From Marinomonas foliarum (GTDB taxonomy: Bacteria > Pseudomonadota > Gammaproteobacteria > Pseudomonadales > Marinomonadaceae), in the NCBI RefSeq assembly GCF_003337275.1, contig NZ_QPJQ01000003.1:1-64000 (forward strand): a stretch of DNA of 64,000 nucleotides. The letters run 5' to 3'. The notes below the pieces were generated by a model, which worked only from the letters and a program-made list of their open reading frames with translations, had not been told where the DNA came from and ran no database searches. Made by a program: the position numbers and the translations under genes. This document shows positions 16,386 through 26,011 of the stretch, one piece after another (positions within the stretch are counted from its first letter, which is position 1; each line of letters opens with the position of its first letter).

Positions 16386-19300
16386 GAATTAGCCTCCTTT
16401 ATCAGTTGCTCCTTGAGAGCGCTAATACTTTCAATGGCTTTGTCGAAGTCAAAGTTAGAAATAGATTGAGCAATATCTACTACTTGAGGTTTTAGGTGCT
16501 TTGGAGCCCCTGAAATGATTAAATCGATAGTATTATCATCAATTTCGTAAGATTCTACTGCCTTTATTAGCGTTTCAAGCAACGGCAATAGCTGAGTGTT
16601 AGTAAGTATCGGTGGGCCTTCTTGCTGCTTGTTTTCAGTACCATTTGCTTCACTTTCGGTTAACTGTTGAAGTTCGTTTAATATATGAGGAAATAGCACA
16701 TCCAATGATTCGATGCTGTTATGACATTGGTGTTCATCTTTGTCTTGAGCTGCTCGCTCTAGTGTCGTCATTATTTTAGAAAGGGGAATCAAAGCGAGGT
16801 TGCCTGCAGTCCCTTTAATTGCGTGAGCCAATGCATAAAGCTCAGCGTATTCTTCATTGCTCAAATAATTGGAGAAACGACTGCTTAAGTTATGGTTTTG
16901 CTGAGAAAATGTAGATAATTCATCTAGGTACACAGAGCGATCTCGCCATAGGGCAAGGCCTTTTTTCATATGGATTTGTTGGATTTGGCCATTTGATGGG
17001 CTGTTCTGAGCGTGATCTAATTGCAGTGCTGTAGGTACCTCATTAAGAACCCTTGCCATTTCGCCAATAAGCACTTGGATATCAATGGGTTTATTGGCAA
17101 ACCCATCCATACCCGCTCGCTGTGCGTCTAATTTATCTTCCATTAAAACATTGGCCGTTAATGCGATAATTGGCGTATGTTTTAAAGCCTGCTCTTTTTC
17201 GTAGCTTCGTATTATCTGGGTTGCGGTCAACCCATCCATATTGGGCATTTGAATGTCCATAAGGACGATGTCTGGTTTTATTTCTTTAAATTGTTCTACA
17301 GCAGTGATGCCGTCGTTCGCTAAAAAAATGGCGTGACCATAGCGCTTTAATAGTAAAGTCAGCAGAGTTAGGTTCTGTTCTATGTCGTCGGCCAATAAGA
17401 TTCTTTTAGGGGAGATGGTTGAGAGTTGTGTTGAGTTAACTTCCGGCTGTATTTTTGATTCTTTAAGTGGAAGGTCAAAATAGAAACAGCTGCCTTTTCC
17501 TAGCTCACTGCGCACAAAGATTTCGCCACCCATGAGATTGACGAGTTGTTTCGAGATGCTGGTTCCTAAGCCTGTTCCACCGAAGCGGCGGCTCATTGAA
17601 GCATCTGCTTGAGTAAAGGGATCAAAAATGTTCTTGAGTCGTTCCTGCGGTATGCCAATTCCAGTGTCTTTAATTGTAAAGCGAAGGTTGCCATTGACAA
17701 GCTTGCTAATGGTTAAGGTCACATTGCCTTTTTCAGTAAACTTGATCGCATTTCCTAGTATATTCATCAGAACTTGTCTGATTCTGTCTTCAGCGCCTAA
17801 ATAAGTATTCGCTACATTGGGTTCTATATGAAAGTTCAGCTCTAAGCCTTTTGACCGAGCTTGTAACCAAAGTGTGGATATAACGGTATCCACCATGTTT
17901 GCAGGTAAGAAGGCTCGGATGTCTAAGTCCAACTTGTTCTTTTCTAATTTTGCGCTGTCGAGTATGTCGTTCAGCAGGTGTAATAGAGAACGTGCCGATT
18001 TGCTAATTGTGGCTAGGTGCTGCTTACTTTCACCTGAAATATCGGCTTCTAGTAGAATGTCGGAAAAACCAATAATTGAGTTCATTGGGGTACGTATTTC
18101 ATGGCTCATGTTGGCTAGAAATGACGCTTTACTTTCTGCGGACTCTTCGGCTTTTTCTTTTGCTAAACGCAGCTCGTCTTCCATTTTTATGCGCTGTGAA
18201 ATGTCCAAAATAACGCCGTCTATCCATTCGGCTTCGCCGTTTTTGTTATGAATTACTGAACCATTTTCTAGCACCCAAACATAATGGCCATCTTTGTGTT
18301 TTAAGCGATATTCAATCTCATAAGACTTATATTCCTTTTCGGCCTCATTAATCGCTGCTGTTACGCTCTCTAAGTCATCTGGATGAAGGAGTTGGCCAAG
18401 TGAAATTTTTTCTTGATAGAAATCGTCTGTTTGCCATCCTGTTAGATCGTAAATTGCGTCACTGATAAAAAGGGCGGTCCAGTGGTCATTCATTAGGCAG
18501 CGAAAAGACGCACCTGGGATATTTTTCATAAGAGAGCTGTACTGTTGCTCACTTTTTTTAATGGATTCCTCCAGCGACTTTCTAGCGGATATGTCACTAA
18601 TAAAACCAACAAAAAGTGTTTCTTCATCGAGCAAGTCGACCCTACCTACGCCCAACCGAATAGGAAACGTATGGCCATCTTTGTGAAGAGCGAGAATTTC
18701 TCTATCTTTGCCTGTTAGCTCGCTTTCTCCTGTTTTACGAAAATGCTCCAGCGAGGTGTTATATTCGTCTGTGTATTCAGGTGAGAACAAGATACCAAAA
18801 GACTGACCGATGATTTCCTGTTCTTGCCAGCCGAAAATTCTGATAGCGGCATGATTAAACTCTTTGATAATACCGTGGCTATTGACCGTTATAATGCCAT
18901 CAACAGCGGTATCTAAGGTGGTCTTTAAGCGTTGTTCACTGGCTGTTTTCTCTAGTAAAAGTTGGCGGTAGCGTAATTGTGACGCGATATTTACTGCTAG
19001 GATAGAGAGTAATAAGGTAATAATGGCGACGACAAGAGAAAGGTAGTCGTTAGAGGTTTCTTGCATATGAGAATGAGACATCATTTCGTCGCCTGACGTA
19101 ATGAACCTTGCCCCAGCCATGCCTGCATAATGCATACCTGAAATAGCTGCGCCCATAATGAGCGCACTAATGCAGCTGACCCATTTAGAGTCTAAATTCG
19201 ACCACATTTTTCTTACATAATAGTGAGTAGACAGCGCGATAAATGCGAGAACAACTGCTATGACAATAGAAGCAAAGAACCAGGTAGGGTCATACTTGAG

Positions 19301-19753
19301 TTGGACCGGCATCTGCATTGCTTCCATGCCTATATAATGCATAGCGCCAATGCCACTTCCGACAAGTATTCCACTTGTAAGCAGCAGCCAGATATTTAAA
19401 TCAGGAATAATTAATCGCTTGAGGGTTACGTAGGATGCCCAAATAGCGGGGATTAATGACAGTGTAGTGAGTAGTGGGTCATAGGTAACGCTATGGCCCA
19501 TATTAAATGCCAGCATTCCGACAAAATGCATGCTCCAGATACCGCCTGCCATGATGAATGAACCAGACACTAATGCGATAGTCTTGTATTTTTCGATAAC
19601 AATGTGCTGAGCAACAGAGGCGAAATGCAAAGCAAAAAAAGAGGCGCTAGATGCTAGGAAAATAGAAAGGATAACAAGTAGGTAGTTGTAACTCCCCATT
19701 GTTAGTTGGCTTTGATCTACTTGGGAAATAAAAAAACTACTCAACCATTGCAT
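16382..19753 (-). CDS. MHYT-PAS hybrid sensor histidine kinase with REC and Hpt domains
   Basis: A 1123-residue membrane hybrid kinase. Residues 1-260 hold seven membrane segments with three MHYT-type motifs (MHFVGMLAF, MHYIGMEAM, MHYAGMAGA), a proposed metal/gas-sensing module. Two PAS/PAC domains follow (about 275-395 and 405-525), then the dimerisation/phospho-acceptor domain with His551 in MSHEIRTPMN, an HATPase domain (NAIKFTEKG; DTGIGIP; FGGTGLGTSI), a receiver with Asp833 in VLMDIQMPNMDG, and an Hpt domain with His977 in AHAIKGTAGNL. All phosphorelay residues are intact. The downstream HD-GYP regulator overlaps its end by four bases and is the probable output. The input signal is unknown. 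Confidence 0.95.
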   Translation of the reverse strand: MQWLSSFFISQVDQSQLTMGSYNYLLVILSIFLASSASFFALHFASVAQHIVIEKYKTIALVSGSFIMAGGIWSMHFVGMLAFNMGHSVTYDPLLTTLSLIPAIWASYVTLKRLIIPDLNIWLLLTSGILVGSGIGAMHYIGMEAMQMPVQLKYDPTWFFASIVIAVVLAFIALSTHYYVRKMWSNLDSKWVSCISALIMGAAISGMHYAGMAGARFITSGDEMMSHSHMQETSNDYLSLVVAIITLLLSILAVNIASQLRYRQLLLEKTASEQRLKTTLDTAVDGIITVNSHGIIKEFNHAAIRIFGWQEQEIIGQSFGILFSPEYTDEYNTSLEHFRKTGESELTGKDREILALHKDGHTFPIRLGVGRVDLLDEETLFVGFISDISARKSLEESIKKSEQQYSSLMKNIPGASFRCLMNDHWTALFISDAIYDLTGWQTDDFYQEKISLGQLLHPDDLESVTAAINEAEKEYKSYEIEYRLKHKDGHYVWVLENGSVIHNKNGEAEWIDGVILDISQRIKMEDELRLAKEKAEESAESKASFLANMSHEIRTPMNSIIGFSDILLEADISGESKQHLATISKSARSLLHLLNDILDSAKLEKNKLDLDIRAFLPANMVDTVISTLWLQARSKGLELNFHIEPNVANTYLGAEDRIRQVLMNILGNAIKFTEKGNVTLTISKLVNGNLRFTIKDTGIGIPQERLKNIFDPFTQADASMSRRFGGTGLGTSISKQLVNLMGGEIFVRSELGKGSCFYFDLPLKESKIQPEVNSTQLSTISPKRILLADDIEQNLTLLTLLLKRYGHAIFLANDGITAVEQFKEIKPDIVLMDIQMPNMDGLTATQIIRSYEKEQALKHTPIIALTANVLMEDKLDAQRAGMDGFANKPIDIQVLIGEMARVLNEVPTALQLDHAQNSPSNGQIQQIHMKKGLALWRDRSVYLDELSTFSQQNHNLSSRFSNYLSNEEYAELYALAHAIKGTAGNLALIPLSKIMTTLERAAQDKDEHQCHNSIESLDVLFPHILNELQQLTESEANGTENKQQEGPPILTNTQLLPLLETLIKAVESYEIDDNTIDLIISGAPKHLKPQVVDIAQSISNFDFDKAIESISALKEQLIKEANS

Positions 19754-20000
19754 TAGATTACTTGCTACCTATTGAAGCTGTATTTGGATTACCAACTGGC
19801 TTATCTGTTTTGGTCAATTATGATATTCACTTAAACTAACCGTTTTTATGATCTGTTTGTACTAAAGAGGCCAATTCGTCAAATTTCATTGACTATCATC
19901 ACTATTATTTCGAGTATGGTGATGTATGAGTTTGTTGGTTATAGCATGCCAGATAACAGAACAAAATAAACTACTATTTCTTGAGAAGATGAGTAACGAA

Positions 20001-21494
20001 ATGTATTTAGGTCTTGATCTTGGAACCTCTGGGTTGAAAGGGGTTGTTATTGATACTGATGGAAACGTTCTAGCGCAAGAGTCGGTTTCTTTGGTCGTTA
20101 GCTCGCCTCAAACTCTCTGGTCGGAGCAAGACCCTGAGTCATGGTGGCAAGCTTGCATAGAGGTGATTCAGCAGTTACAGCAGCGTTTAGATTTAAGTAA
20201 ATTAAAGGCAATTGGCCTTTCTGGACAAATGCATGGCGCTACTTTGCTTGATGCTCAAGGTAGCATTTTACGGCCTTGTATCCTATGGAATGATGGCCGT
20301 AGTCAAACTCAATGTACAGCATTGATGACGCAGTTTCCTGAACTAATGGAGCGCTCAGGTAATCTTGCTATGCCTGGCTTTACAGCCCCTAAAATACGTT
20401 GGGTGCAGGAGAATGAGCCAGAAATCTTCGAAAAGCTGGCATTCGTTCTACTTCCTAAAGACTATTTGGCTTATCGATTGACAGGTATTATGTCGTCAGA
20501 CTGCTCTGATGCTGCAGGTACGCTTTGGCTAAACCCTCAAACACGACAATGGGACGATGCTTTATTGGCTGCCACTGGGTTAACTCAGTCTAATATGCCA
20601 ACGGTTTATGAAGGCTGCGACATGGTGGGAAGATTATCGGATACAACAGCGCAAGAGTTGCAATTGCCTCCATTGCCTTTAGTGGCTGGTGCCGGTGATA
20701 ACGCTGCTGGTGCGGTCGGTATGGGTATAACGAACCCTGGTCAAGGCTTTATTTCCTTGGGTACATCTGGTGTTTATTTCACAGTGAGTGAGTCCCATAA
20801 AGCCAATCCAGAAAATACAGTACATGCATTTTGTCATGCGTTGCCTAATCGTTGGCACCAAATGGGTGTCACTCTTAGTGCCGCAAACTCTTTAGCTTGG
20901 TTTGCAAAGCTGGTCGATAAATCAGTTGCTGAGTTGTTAGATGCTTTAGAGGATAGTGAAATCCAACGCACCAATGTGTTGTTTTTACCGTATCTTAGCG
21001 GTGAACGAACGCCGCACAATGATCCTTTGGCGAACGGGCAATTTGTCGGTCTGACCAACATCACGAATACCGAAATGATGACGCTGGCAATATTAGAAGG
21101 TGTGGCATTCTCTTTATTGGATTGTCAAAATGCCTTGGACAGCGCTGGTAGCTTTGTGGATGAATTGTCACTTATTGGGGGCGGAGCTCGCTCTGCCATG
21201 TGGCGCCAAATTATTGCCAATGTATTAAATAAACGTCTTATTTACCGTGATGGTGGTGATGTCGGTCCTGGTTTGGGAGCGGCGCGTTTGGCCTTGTTAG
21301 GTGAGCAACATAGCCAAGGCAAAGACATAGAGTTACTGATTGCAGAATATTGCACTATGCCAGATGTATTGGAAGTGAATGAGCCTGATCCGACTTTCGG
21401 ACGATACTACCAAGACAAATACACTTTATATAAATCCTTTTACCAATCCACTAAAGGGTTTAATGAGAAGTTGGCCTCTCTGATCTCTTTATAG
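20001..21494 (+). CDS. xylB: Xylulokinase (XylB/MtlY)
   Basis: A 497-residue FGGY-family kinase phosphorylating D-xylulose to xylulose 5-phosphate. The phosphate-1 loop YLGLDLGTSGLKGVV, the SGQMHG substrate motif, LWNDGR, GAGDNAAGAVG and LSGERTPHNDP (about residue 330) fit xylulokinase. I place the start at ATG 20001, where the family begins and a GAG lies seven bases upstream; ATGs at 19989 and 19926 would add 4 or 25 residues. It is convergent with the AraC-type regulator of the polyol cluster and has its own terminator. In Pseudomonas the orthologous mtlY sits inside the mannitol operon, so it probably serves D-arabinitol use here. Confidence 0.93.
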   Translation: MYLGLDLGTSGLKGVVIDTDGNVLAQESVSLVVSSPQTLWSEQDPESWWQACIEVIQQLQQRLDLSKLKAIGLSGQMHGATLLDAQGSILRPCILWNDGRSQTQCTALMTQFPELMERSGNLAMPGFTAPKIRWVQENEPEIFEKLAFVLLPKDYLAYRLTGIMSSDCSDAAGTLWLNPQTRQWDDALLAATGLTQSNMPTVYEGCDMVGRLSDTTAQELQLPPLPLVAGAGDNAAGAVGMGITNPGQGFISLGTSGVYFTVSESHKANPENTVHAFCHALPNRWHQMGVTLSAANSLAWFAKLVDKSVAELLDALEDSEIQRTNVLFLPYLSGERTPHNDPLANGQFVGLTNITNTEMMTLAILEGVAFSLLDCQNALDSAGSFVDELSLIGGGARSAMWRQIIANVLNKRLIYRDGGDVGPGLGAARLALLGEQHSQGKDIELLIAEYCTMPDVLEVNEPDPTFGRYYQDKYTLYKSFYQSTKGFNEKLASLISL

Positions 21495-21516
21495 ATATCC
21501 TTGTCTAAATAAGAGA

Positions 21517-21554
21517 AACGCCGTTGAACAGATAATGTACAACGGCGTTTTTTT
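21517..21554. terminator. Terminator between xylB and the AraC-type regulator
   Basis: aacgccgttg/caacggcgtt with a 14-base loop followed by a T-run on the plus strand. The minus-strand flank is also T-rich, so it may serve both convergent genes. Confidence 0.85.
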
Positions 21555-21580
21555 GGATGTGTACTTGTTGCTTTAAGTTA

Positions 21581-22492
21581 TTATGATACGGGAACTACAC
21601 CTTCAATGTGAATATTACTTTGAGAGCGAAAATCTCTTGGGGTAACGCCTTTTAATTCATGAAATCGACGGTTAAAGTTGGCGACATTATTGAATCCGAC
21701 TTGAAAGCAAATAGTAGCGATTTGTTGATCGGTTTCTGTTAATAAACTGCAAGCGCGGCTGACTCTAACGCGATTTACAAACTCAATAAAACGATTCCCT
21801 GTTGCTTTTTTAAAGAAGCGTGAAAAATGGCTATCGGACATGCCTATCAAACTGGCTACGCTAGAAAGCGTAATATCTTGGCTGTAATTTTGGGAGACAT
21901 AATCTACAACCGTATTTATTTTCCGTTGCAGCGTCTCATTGGATTTTAGGTCGATTTGTACCGTTGAAAGTAAGCGGTAGCTCCGACTTTGTGCGAGCTT
22001 TTGCAATAAAGGTAGAGCAATAATCAGTCGTGATAAACCACTCGAATCCCTTACATTCCGAAATATTTCTTCTAAAAACTTATGGTCTAGGTCAAAAAAC
22101 TCGATACCAGATTTTGCTCTTGCCAGCATAGGTAGGACTTCAGCAAGTTCAGGGATGATTTTCATGCCATTGGAAAAAGACTCATGGTCGAAGCGGATTA
22201 CCATGTCTCTGAGTTGTACAACTTGTTGATCGTCTTGGCATATCCAATTGTGAGGAAGTCTGGGACCGGTCAAAATGAGTTGGCCGGGAGAGTAATTTCC
22301 AATGTAGTCCCCAACAAATACTTTACCTGATGTTGCGACTATAAAATGCAATTCATAGTCATCATGAGCATGCCAACGAATAAGATCACTTGGATGCCCA
22401 TGTTCAAGATAGCGAATAGTTTCGTTGTCTTGAACAATTTCATATTCGGGGGTGATGCGTTTGGCGGTATTGGGCATAATATTCTCGCTCAA
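21581..22492 (-). CDS. mtlR: AraC family regulator of the polyol cluster (MtlR-like)
   Basis: A 303-residue regulator with an N-terminal cupin-like sensing half (HAHDDYELHFIVATSGKVFVGD near residues 40-62) and a C-terminal AraC DNA-binding half with two helix-turn-helix units (LSSVASLIGMSDSHFSRFFKKATG and ICFQVGFNNVANFNRRFHELKGVTPRDFR). It is similar in size and plan to Pseudomonas fluorescens MtlR (about 300 residues), the activator of the mtl operon. It lies on the same strand, 133 bases after mtlD and across a terminator, so it has its own promoter. I infer that it activates mtlE-mtlD in response to polyol; the symbol is by context. Confidence 0.85.
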   Translation of the reverse strand: MSENIMPNTAKRITPEYEIVQDNETIRYLEHGHPSDLIRWHAHDDYELHFIVATSGKVFVGDYIGNYSPGQLILTGPRLPHNWICQDDQQVVQLRDMVIRFDHESFSNGMKIIPELAEVLPMLARAKSGIEFFDLDHKFLEEIFRNVRDSSGLSRLIIALPLLQKLAQSRSYRLLSTVQIDLKSNETLQRKINTVVDYVSQNYSQDITLSSVASLIGMSDSHFSRFFKKATGNRFIEFVNRVRVSRACSLLTETDQQIATICFQVGFNNVANFNRRFHELKGVTPRDFRSQSNIHIEGVVPVS

Positions 22493-22562
22493 ACAGCGAA
22501 AGATGGTGATGTCTCTGCATCGTGCGCTGTTTTATGTTCTTATTCTTTTATAAAAATGCACT

Positions 22563-22605
22563 CAAAAAATTAAGGTAATAACTAAATTGTAATACCTTAA
22601 TTTCT
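22563..22605 (-). terminator. Terminator of the mtlEFGKD operon
   Basis: On the minus strand aaattaaggta pairs with taccttaattt around a 15-base loop and is followed by further Ts. It separates mtlD from mtlR. Confidence 0.75.
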
Positions 22606-22625
22606 TGAATTAGAGATACTTCTAT

Positions 22626-24056
22626 CTAAGCATACTTTTCCATATTTGTCTGAATAGCTTGAGTAAGCTGAACAACAAAATCAGGAAATTCAGTTGGTAT
22701 GTTACCCCATAAGAACCGATCTGTAGCAAAAGCCTGAATACCAGCAGCATCATTACCAAACGCAGCCAATGAGGCCTTATTTGGCTCATGATATGGTGTA
22801 GCTACTTTGCCTTGATTCGACAATTGCATAAAAGTAAACCAACTAGCAATGCCTTGGATCGTTTTTGTCGGAGTGCGGCCTTTGCGATAAACGCCTTCCA
22901 GTGTTGGGAAAACGAAAATCGGAAACTTGGCATAACCGTCCGTACAAATACGCTCAACCGTGTCACCAATATTGGCATTGCTAAAGCGCTGCGCAATAAT
23001 GTCGAAATAAGCGGGTAGATCCACCACTGAATCACCAATAGCTGGAATCGAGTCTTGCAGAATAAAGTCTGTAAAATACTGTTTTAATTCATCGTCTCGC
23101 ATGGCTTCATCAAAGTAAGTGAGACCTTTTAATGCCGCTTGATACGTAACACAGGTGTGACCAGCATTAAGAATACGAATCTTCGCCTCTTCAAACGGGT
23201 CCACCTTATCAACGAATTGAACACCAACTAGATCAAGAGCGGGTTTTTCGCCTACAAAATTGTCTTCCACTACCCATTGAATAAAGTCCTCGCCCATGAC
23301 GGTCATATCATCATCAACACCAAAGCGGGCGCGAACATCATCCACATGTTGTTGGCTTGGCTTAGGCGTAATACGATCAACCATAGAGCAAGGGAAAGAC
23401 ACATTGACAGCAACCCATGCTGCTAAAGAGTAATCATTCTTAGCTTCTAAAAATTGCATCAGGCCGGTTTTGAGCAATTCACCATTATGGCGAAGGTTAT
23501 CGCAGCACAGCAGCGTAATTTTGGCTTTTGACGTTTCGCTGCGAAGTTTAAGCCCTGCATATAAGAAAGCATAAAGAGTGTTACGTGCCCCTTCTATGTC
23601 CGCCTTTATTGCTGGGTGCTCAAGCATCAAACGGCGGTTTTCATCAAGGTAGTAACCGCCCTCTGTGACAGTGGAGGTGACGAGTTGAATCTTAGCGTCA
23701 GCAAGTGTCTCATCGACTTTCTTCGGTGCTTGCGCTCCGTCAATTTGCTGAACAATAGAGCGAATGTGCTCGTAATTCGTTGTGCCATCCGCAGCCATGG
23801 TTTTTAAGATATATTCGCCTTTTTGCTTAATAAAACGATCGAAAGCTTGACTATCTTGTGGGCGAATATTGACGCCAATAACCCCCCAGTTTTGTTGAGC
23901 GGTATGAGCTAGCAGTCGATCAATGTACACAGCTTGGTGGGCGCGGTGAAAAGCGCCAACTCCCAAGTGGACTATGCCTGCTTGAATAGCATCTTTAGCA
24001 TAGTTTTGTACGCAAAGCTGCTCCACATTGGAGGAAGCTTGTAAGTAATTAGCCAT
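22626..24056 (-). CDS. mtlD: Mannitol/arabinitol 2-/4-dehydrogenase family protein
   Basis: A 476-residue long-chain polyol dehydrogenase that oxidises mannitol to fructose and/or D-arabinitol to D-xylulose with NAD. The NAD-binding N-terminus (IVHLGVGAFHRAHQAVYID), the conserved TVTEGGYY and the C-terminal catalytic KILNAGHTCV-type region (residues about 290-300, ILNAGH) are those of the family. The start ATG at 24056 is one base after the mtlK stop (TAA-T-ATG), with AGAGGAAG in the end of mtlK; the longer ORF reading into mtlK is not needed. The window lacks the fructokinase needed after mannitol oxidation, while xylulokinase is present, so arabinitol may be the main or a second substrate. 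Confidence 0.93.
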   Translation of the reverse strand: MANYLQASSNVEQLCVQNYAKDAIQAGIVHLGVGAFHRAHQAVYIDRLLAHTAQQNWGVIGVNIRPQDSQAFDRFIKQKGEYILKTMAADGTTNYEHIRSIVQQIDGAQAPKKVDETLADAKIQLVTSTVTEGGYYLDENRRLMLEHPAIKADIEGARNTLYAFLYAGLKLRSETSKAKITLLCCDNLRHNGELLKTGLMQFLEAKNDYSLAAWVAVNVSFPCSMVDRITPKPSQQHVDDVRARFGVDDDMTVMGEDFIQWVVEDNFVGEKPALDLVGVQFVDKVDPFEEAKIRILNAGHTCVTYQAALKGLTYFDEAMRDDELKQYFTDFILQDSIPAIGDSVVDLPAYFDIIAQRFSNANIGDTVERICTDGYAKFPIFVFPTLEGVYRKGRTPTKTIQGIASWFTFMQLSNQGKVATPYHEPNKASLAAFGNDAAGIQAFATDRFLWGNIPTEFPDFVVQLTQAIQTNMEKYA

Positions 24057-24057
24057 A

Positions 24058-25152
24058 TTACGCTTCCTCTGGAATAACAGAGATGACACGGTCACTTTCG
24101 TTAAACAAAATGATTTCTGAAACATCAATTTTGATATTGACTTCTTGACCGTCTTTTAGCTCTGTTCGAGCGGGCGCTTTGATGATAATAGTTTGATCAC
24201 TAGACAGCTGTAGATGGGCATAGGCCTCTGAACCTAAATGTTCAACCAATTCAATGCGTCCGGTTAAATCTCCATCGGTTTCCACCAAGGACATGTGCTC
24301 TGGGCGAATGCCAATGACAACAGAGTCCGGCAACGGTCCCTTCAAGCGGTTAGCAGGGAAAGGTATTTGTTGTCCTAATAAATCGATCGATAACGTGTCT
24401 TCATTGCGCACAATTCTATTAGCTGGGATGAGATTCATTTTTGGCGTGCCAATGAACTCTGCAACAAAGCGGCTGTTAGGTTGGCGGTAAAGTTCTAATG
24501 GCGTGCCGACTTGTTCTATCTGACCTGCATTAAGAATAACTACGCGATCAGCCAAGGTCATTGCTTCGACCTGATCATGAGTTACATAAATCATGGTAGT
24601 GCCAAGTTTTTTGTGTAGGCGAGCCAACTCCAAACGCATTTGCACACGAAGGGCTGCATCTAAGTTAGAGAGTGGTTCATCAAACAAGAAAACTTTAGGT
24701 TGGCGAACGATAGCTCGGCCAATGGCAACACGTTGACGCTGACCACCAGATAGTTCTTTCGGTTTACGCTCTAATAATGCATCAAGTTGCAAAGAAGCCG
24801 ACACTGAACGGACTTTGTCTTTGATTTCCGCGTCAGATACTTTGGCAAGACGGAGAGCAAACGACAGGTTGTCTGCTACCGTCATATGTGGATACAGCGC
24901 ATAAGATTGGAACACCATGGCAAGGTCACGCTTTGATGACGCGACTTCAGTAATGTCTCTGCCATCTAGATCTATGCTTCCGCCTGTGCTGGATTCAAGG
25001 CCAGCAATAGTGCGTAGCAAAGTGGATTTACCACAGCCAGAAGGACCAACGAAGACGACGAATTCGCCTTCACTAATAGAAAGGTTGATACCGCGAAGAG
25101 CATGGTAATTGTCGTAATGTTTTTGTAGATCTGTAATCGCTAAGTAAGTCAT
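24058..25152 (-). CDS. mtlK: Polyol ABC transporter, ATP-binding protein
   Basis: A 364-residue MalK/MtlK-type ATPase. Walker A GPSGCGKST is near residue 36, the signature LSGGQRQRVAIGR near 134, Walker B VFLFDEPLSNLDA near 155, and the switch histidine in YVTHDQVEA. The C-terminal third is a TOBE/OB regulatory domain as in sugar importers. It powers the MtlFG permease. It follows mtlG closely (18 bases) and is immediately followed by mtlD, consistent with a single operon. Confidence 0.95.
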   Translation of the reverse strand: MTYLAITDLQKHYDNYHALRGINLSISEGEFVVFVGPSGCGKSTLLRTIAGLESSTGGSIDLDGRDITEVASSKRDLAMVFQSYALYPHMTVADNLSFALRLAKVSDAEIKDKVRSVSASLQLDALLERKPKELSGGQRQRVAIGRAIVRQPKVFLFDEPLSNLDAALRVQMRLELARLHKKLGTTMIYVTHDQVEAMTLADRVVILNAGQIEQVGTPLELYRQPNSRFVAEFIGTPKMNLIPANRIVRNEDTLSIDLLGQQIPFPANRLKGPLPDSVVIGIRPEHMSLVETDGDLTGRIELVEHLGSEAYAHLQLSSDQTIIIKAPARTELKDGQEVNIKIDVSEIILFNESDRVISVIPEEA

Positions 25153-25170
25153 AAAAAAGCTTCCTAATAA

Positions 25171-26010
25171 TTATTTTACGGCGCCGAATGTAAGGCCTTG
25201 GACCAATTGTTTTTGACAGAACCAACCGAAAATGACGATCGGTGCGCAAGCAAGCGTGGAGGCTGCAGACAGCTTCGCCCAGAACAAACCCTCAGGGCTT
25301 GAGTAAGAGGCGATCATCGCGGTTAATGGCGCGGCATCGGAGGCGGTTAAGTTGAGAGACCAGAATGCTTCGTTCCAGCAAAGTACGATAGACAAAAGAG
25401 CTGTAGACGAGATAGCACCGACGGACAGCGGTAAAACGACTTTGACAACTTCGTCCCAAGGTGTGGCGCCGTCCATGCGGGCTGCTTCTAGAATTTCTTT
25501 TGGTAGATCTTTGAAGTAAGAAAACAGCATCCAAACGATAATGGGCAAATTCATCAGGGTGAAAATAATCACCAAAGCTGTTTTAGAGTCCAATAAACCA
25601 TAGTTTCGGCAAAGGATGTAAATCGGTACCAAAACACCTACGGCTGGAAGCATTTTGGTAGAGAGCATCCAAAGCAGAATGTCTTTGGTGCGTTTACCAG
25701 GGAAAAACGCCATGGAGTAAGCCGCTGGGATGGCAATGATCAAAGCGATGATGGTAGAACCAAATGACGTAACGACTGAGTTCCAAGCATGGTGAAGGTA
25801 ATCACTGCGTTCCTGAACAATTCGGAAGTTATCCAGTGTGGGCTCAAAAAATAGTGATGGTGGTACGGAAATCGCCTGCAATTCGGTTTTGAACGAGGTG
25901 ATAAACATCCAAAAAATCGGGAAAAATAACACCAATGCGACTGTCCATGCGAACAAGCCAGTCAGAATGGTTTTTAGTTTACGTTGTTGATTAAGTGTCA
26001 TTGTATTCAC
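25171..26010 (-). CDS. mtlG: Polyol ABC transporter, permease protein (MtlG)
   Basis: A 279-residue inner-membrane permease with six predicted membrane segments. The EAA loop that docks on the ATPase reads EAARMDGATPWDEVVKVVLP (about residue 190-209). The N-terminal TGLFAWTVALVLFFPIFWMF and SFKT are typical of MalG-type subunits. It starts one base after the mtlF stop codon region, so translation is probably coupled. With MtlF it forms the channel of the polyol importer. Confidence 0.94.
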   Translation of the reverse strand: MNTMTLNQQRKLKTILTGLFAWTVALVLFFPIFWMFITSFKTELQAISVPPSLFFEPTLDNFRIVQERSDYLHHAWNSVVTSFGSTIIALIIAIPAAYSMAFFPGKRTKDILLWMLSTKMLPAVGVLVPIYILCRNYGLLDSKTALVIIFTLMNLPIIVWMLFSYFKDLPKEILEAARMDGATPWDEVVKVVLPLSVGAISSTALLSIVLCWNEAFWSLNLTASDAAPLTAMIASYSSPEGLFWAKLSAASTLACAPIVIFGWFCQKQLVQGLTFGAVK

Positions 26011-26011
26011 C

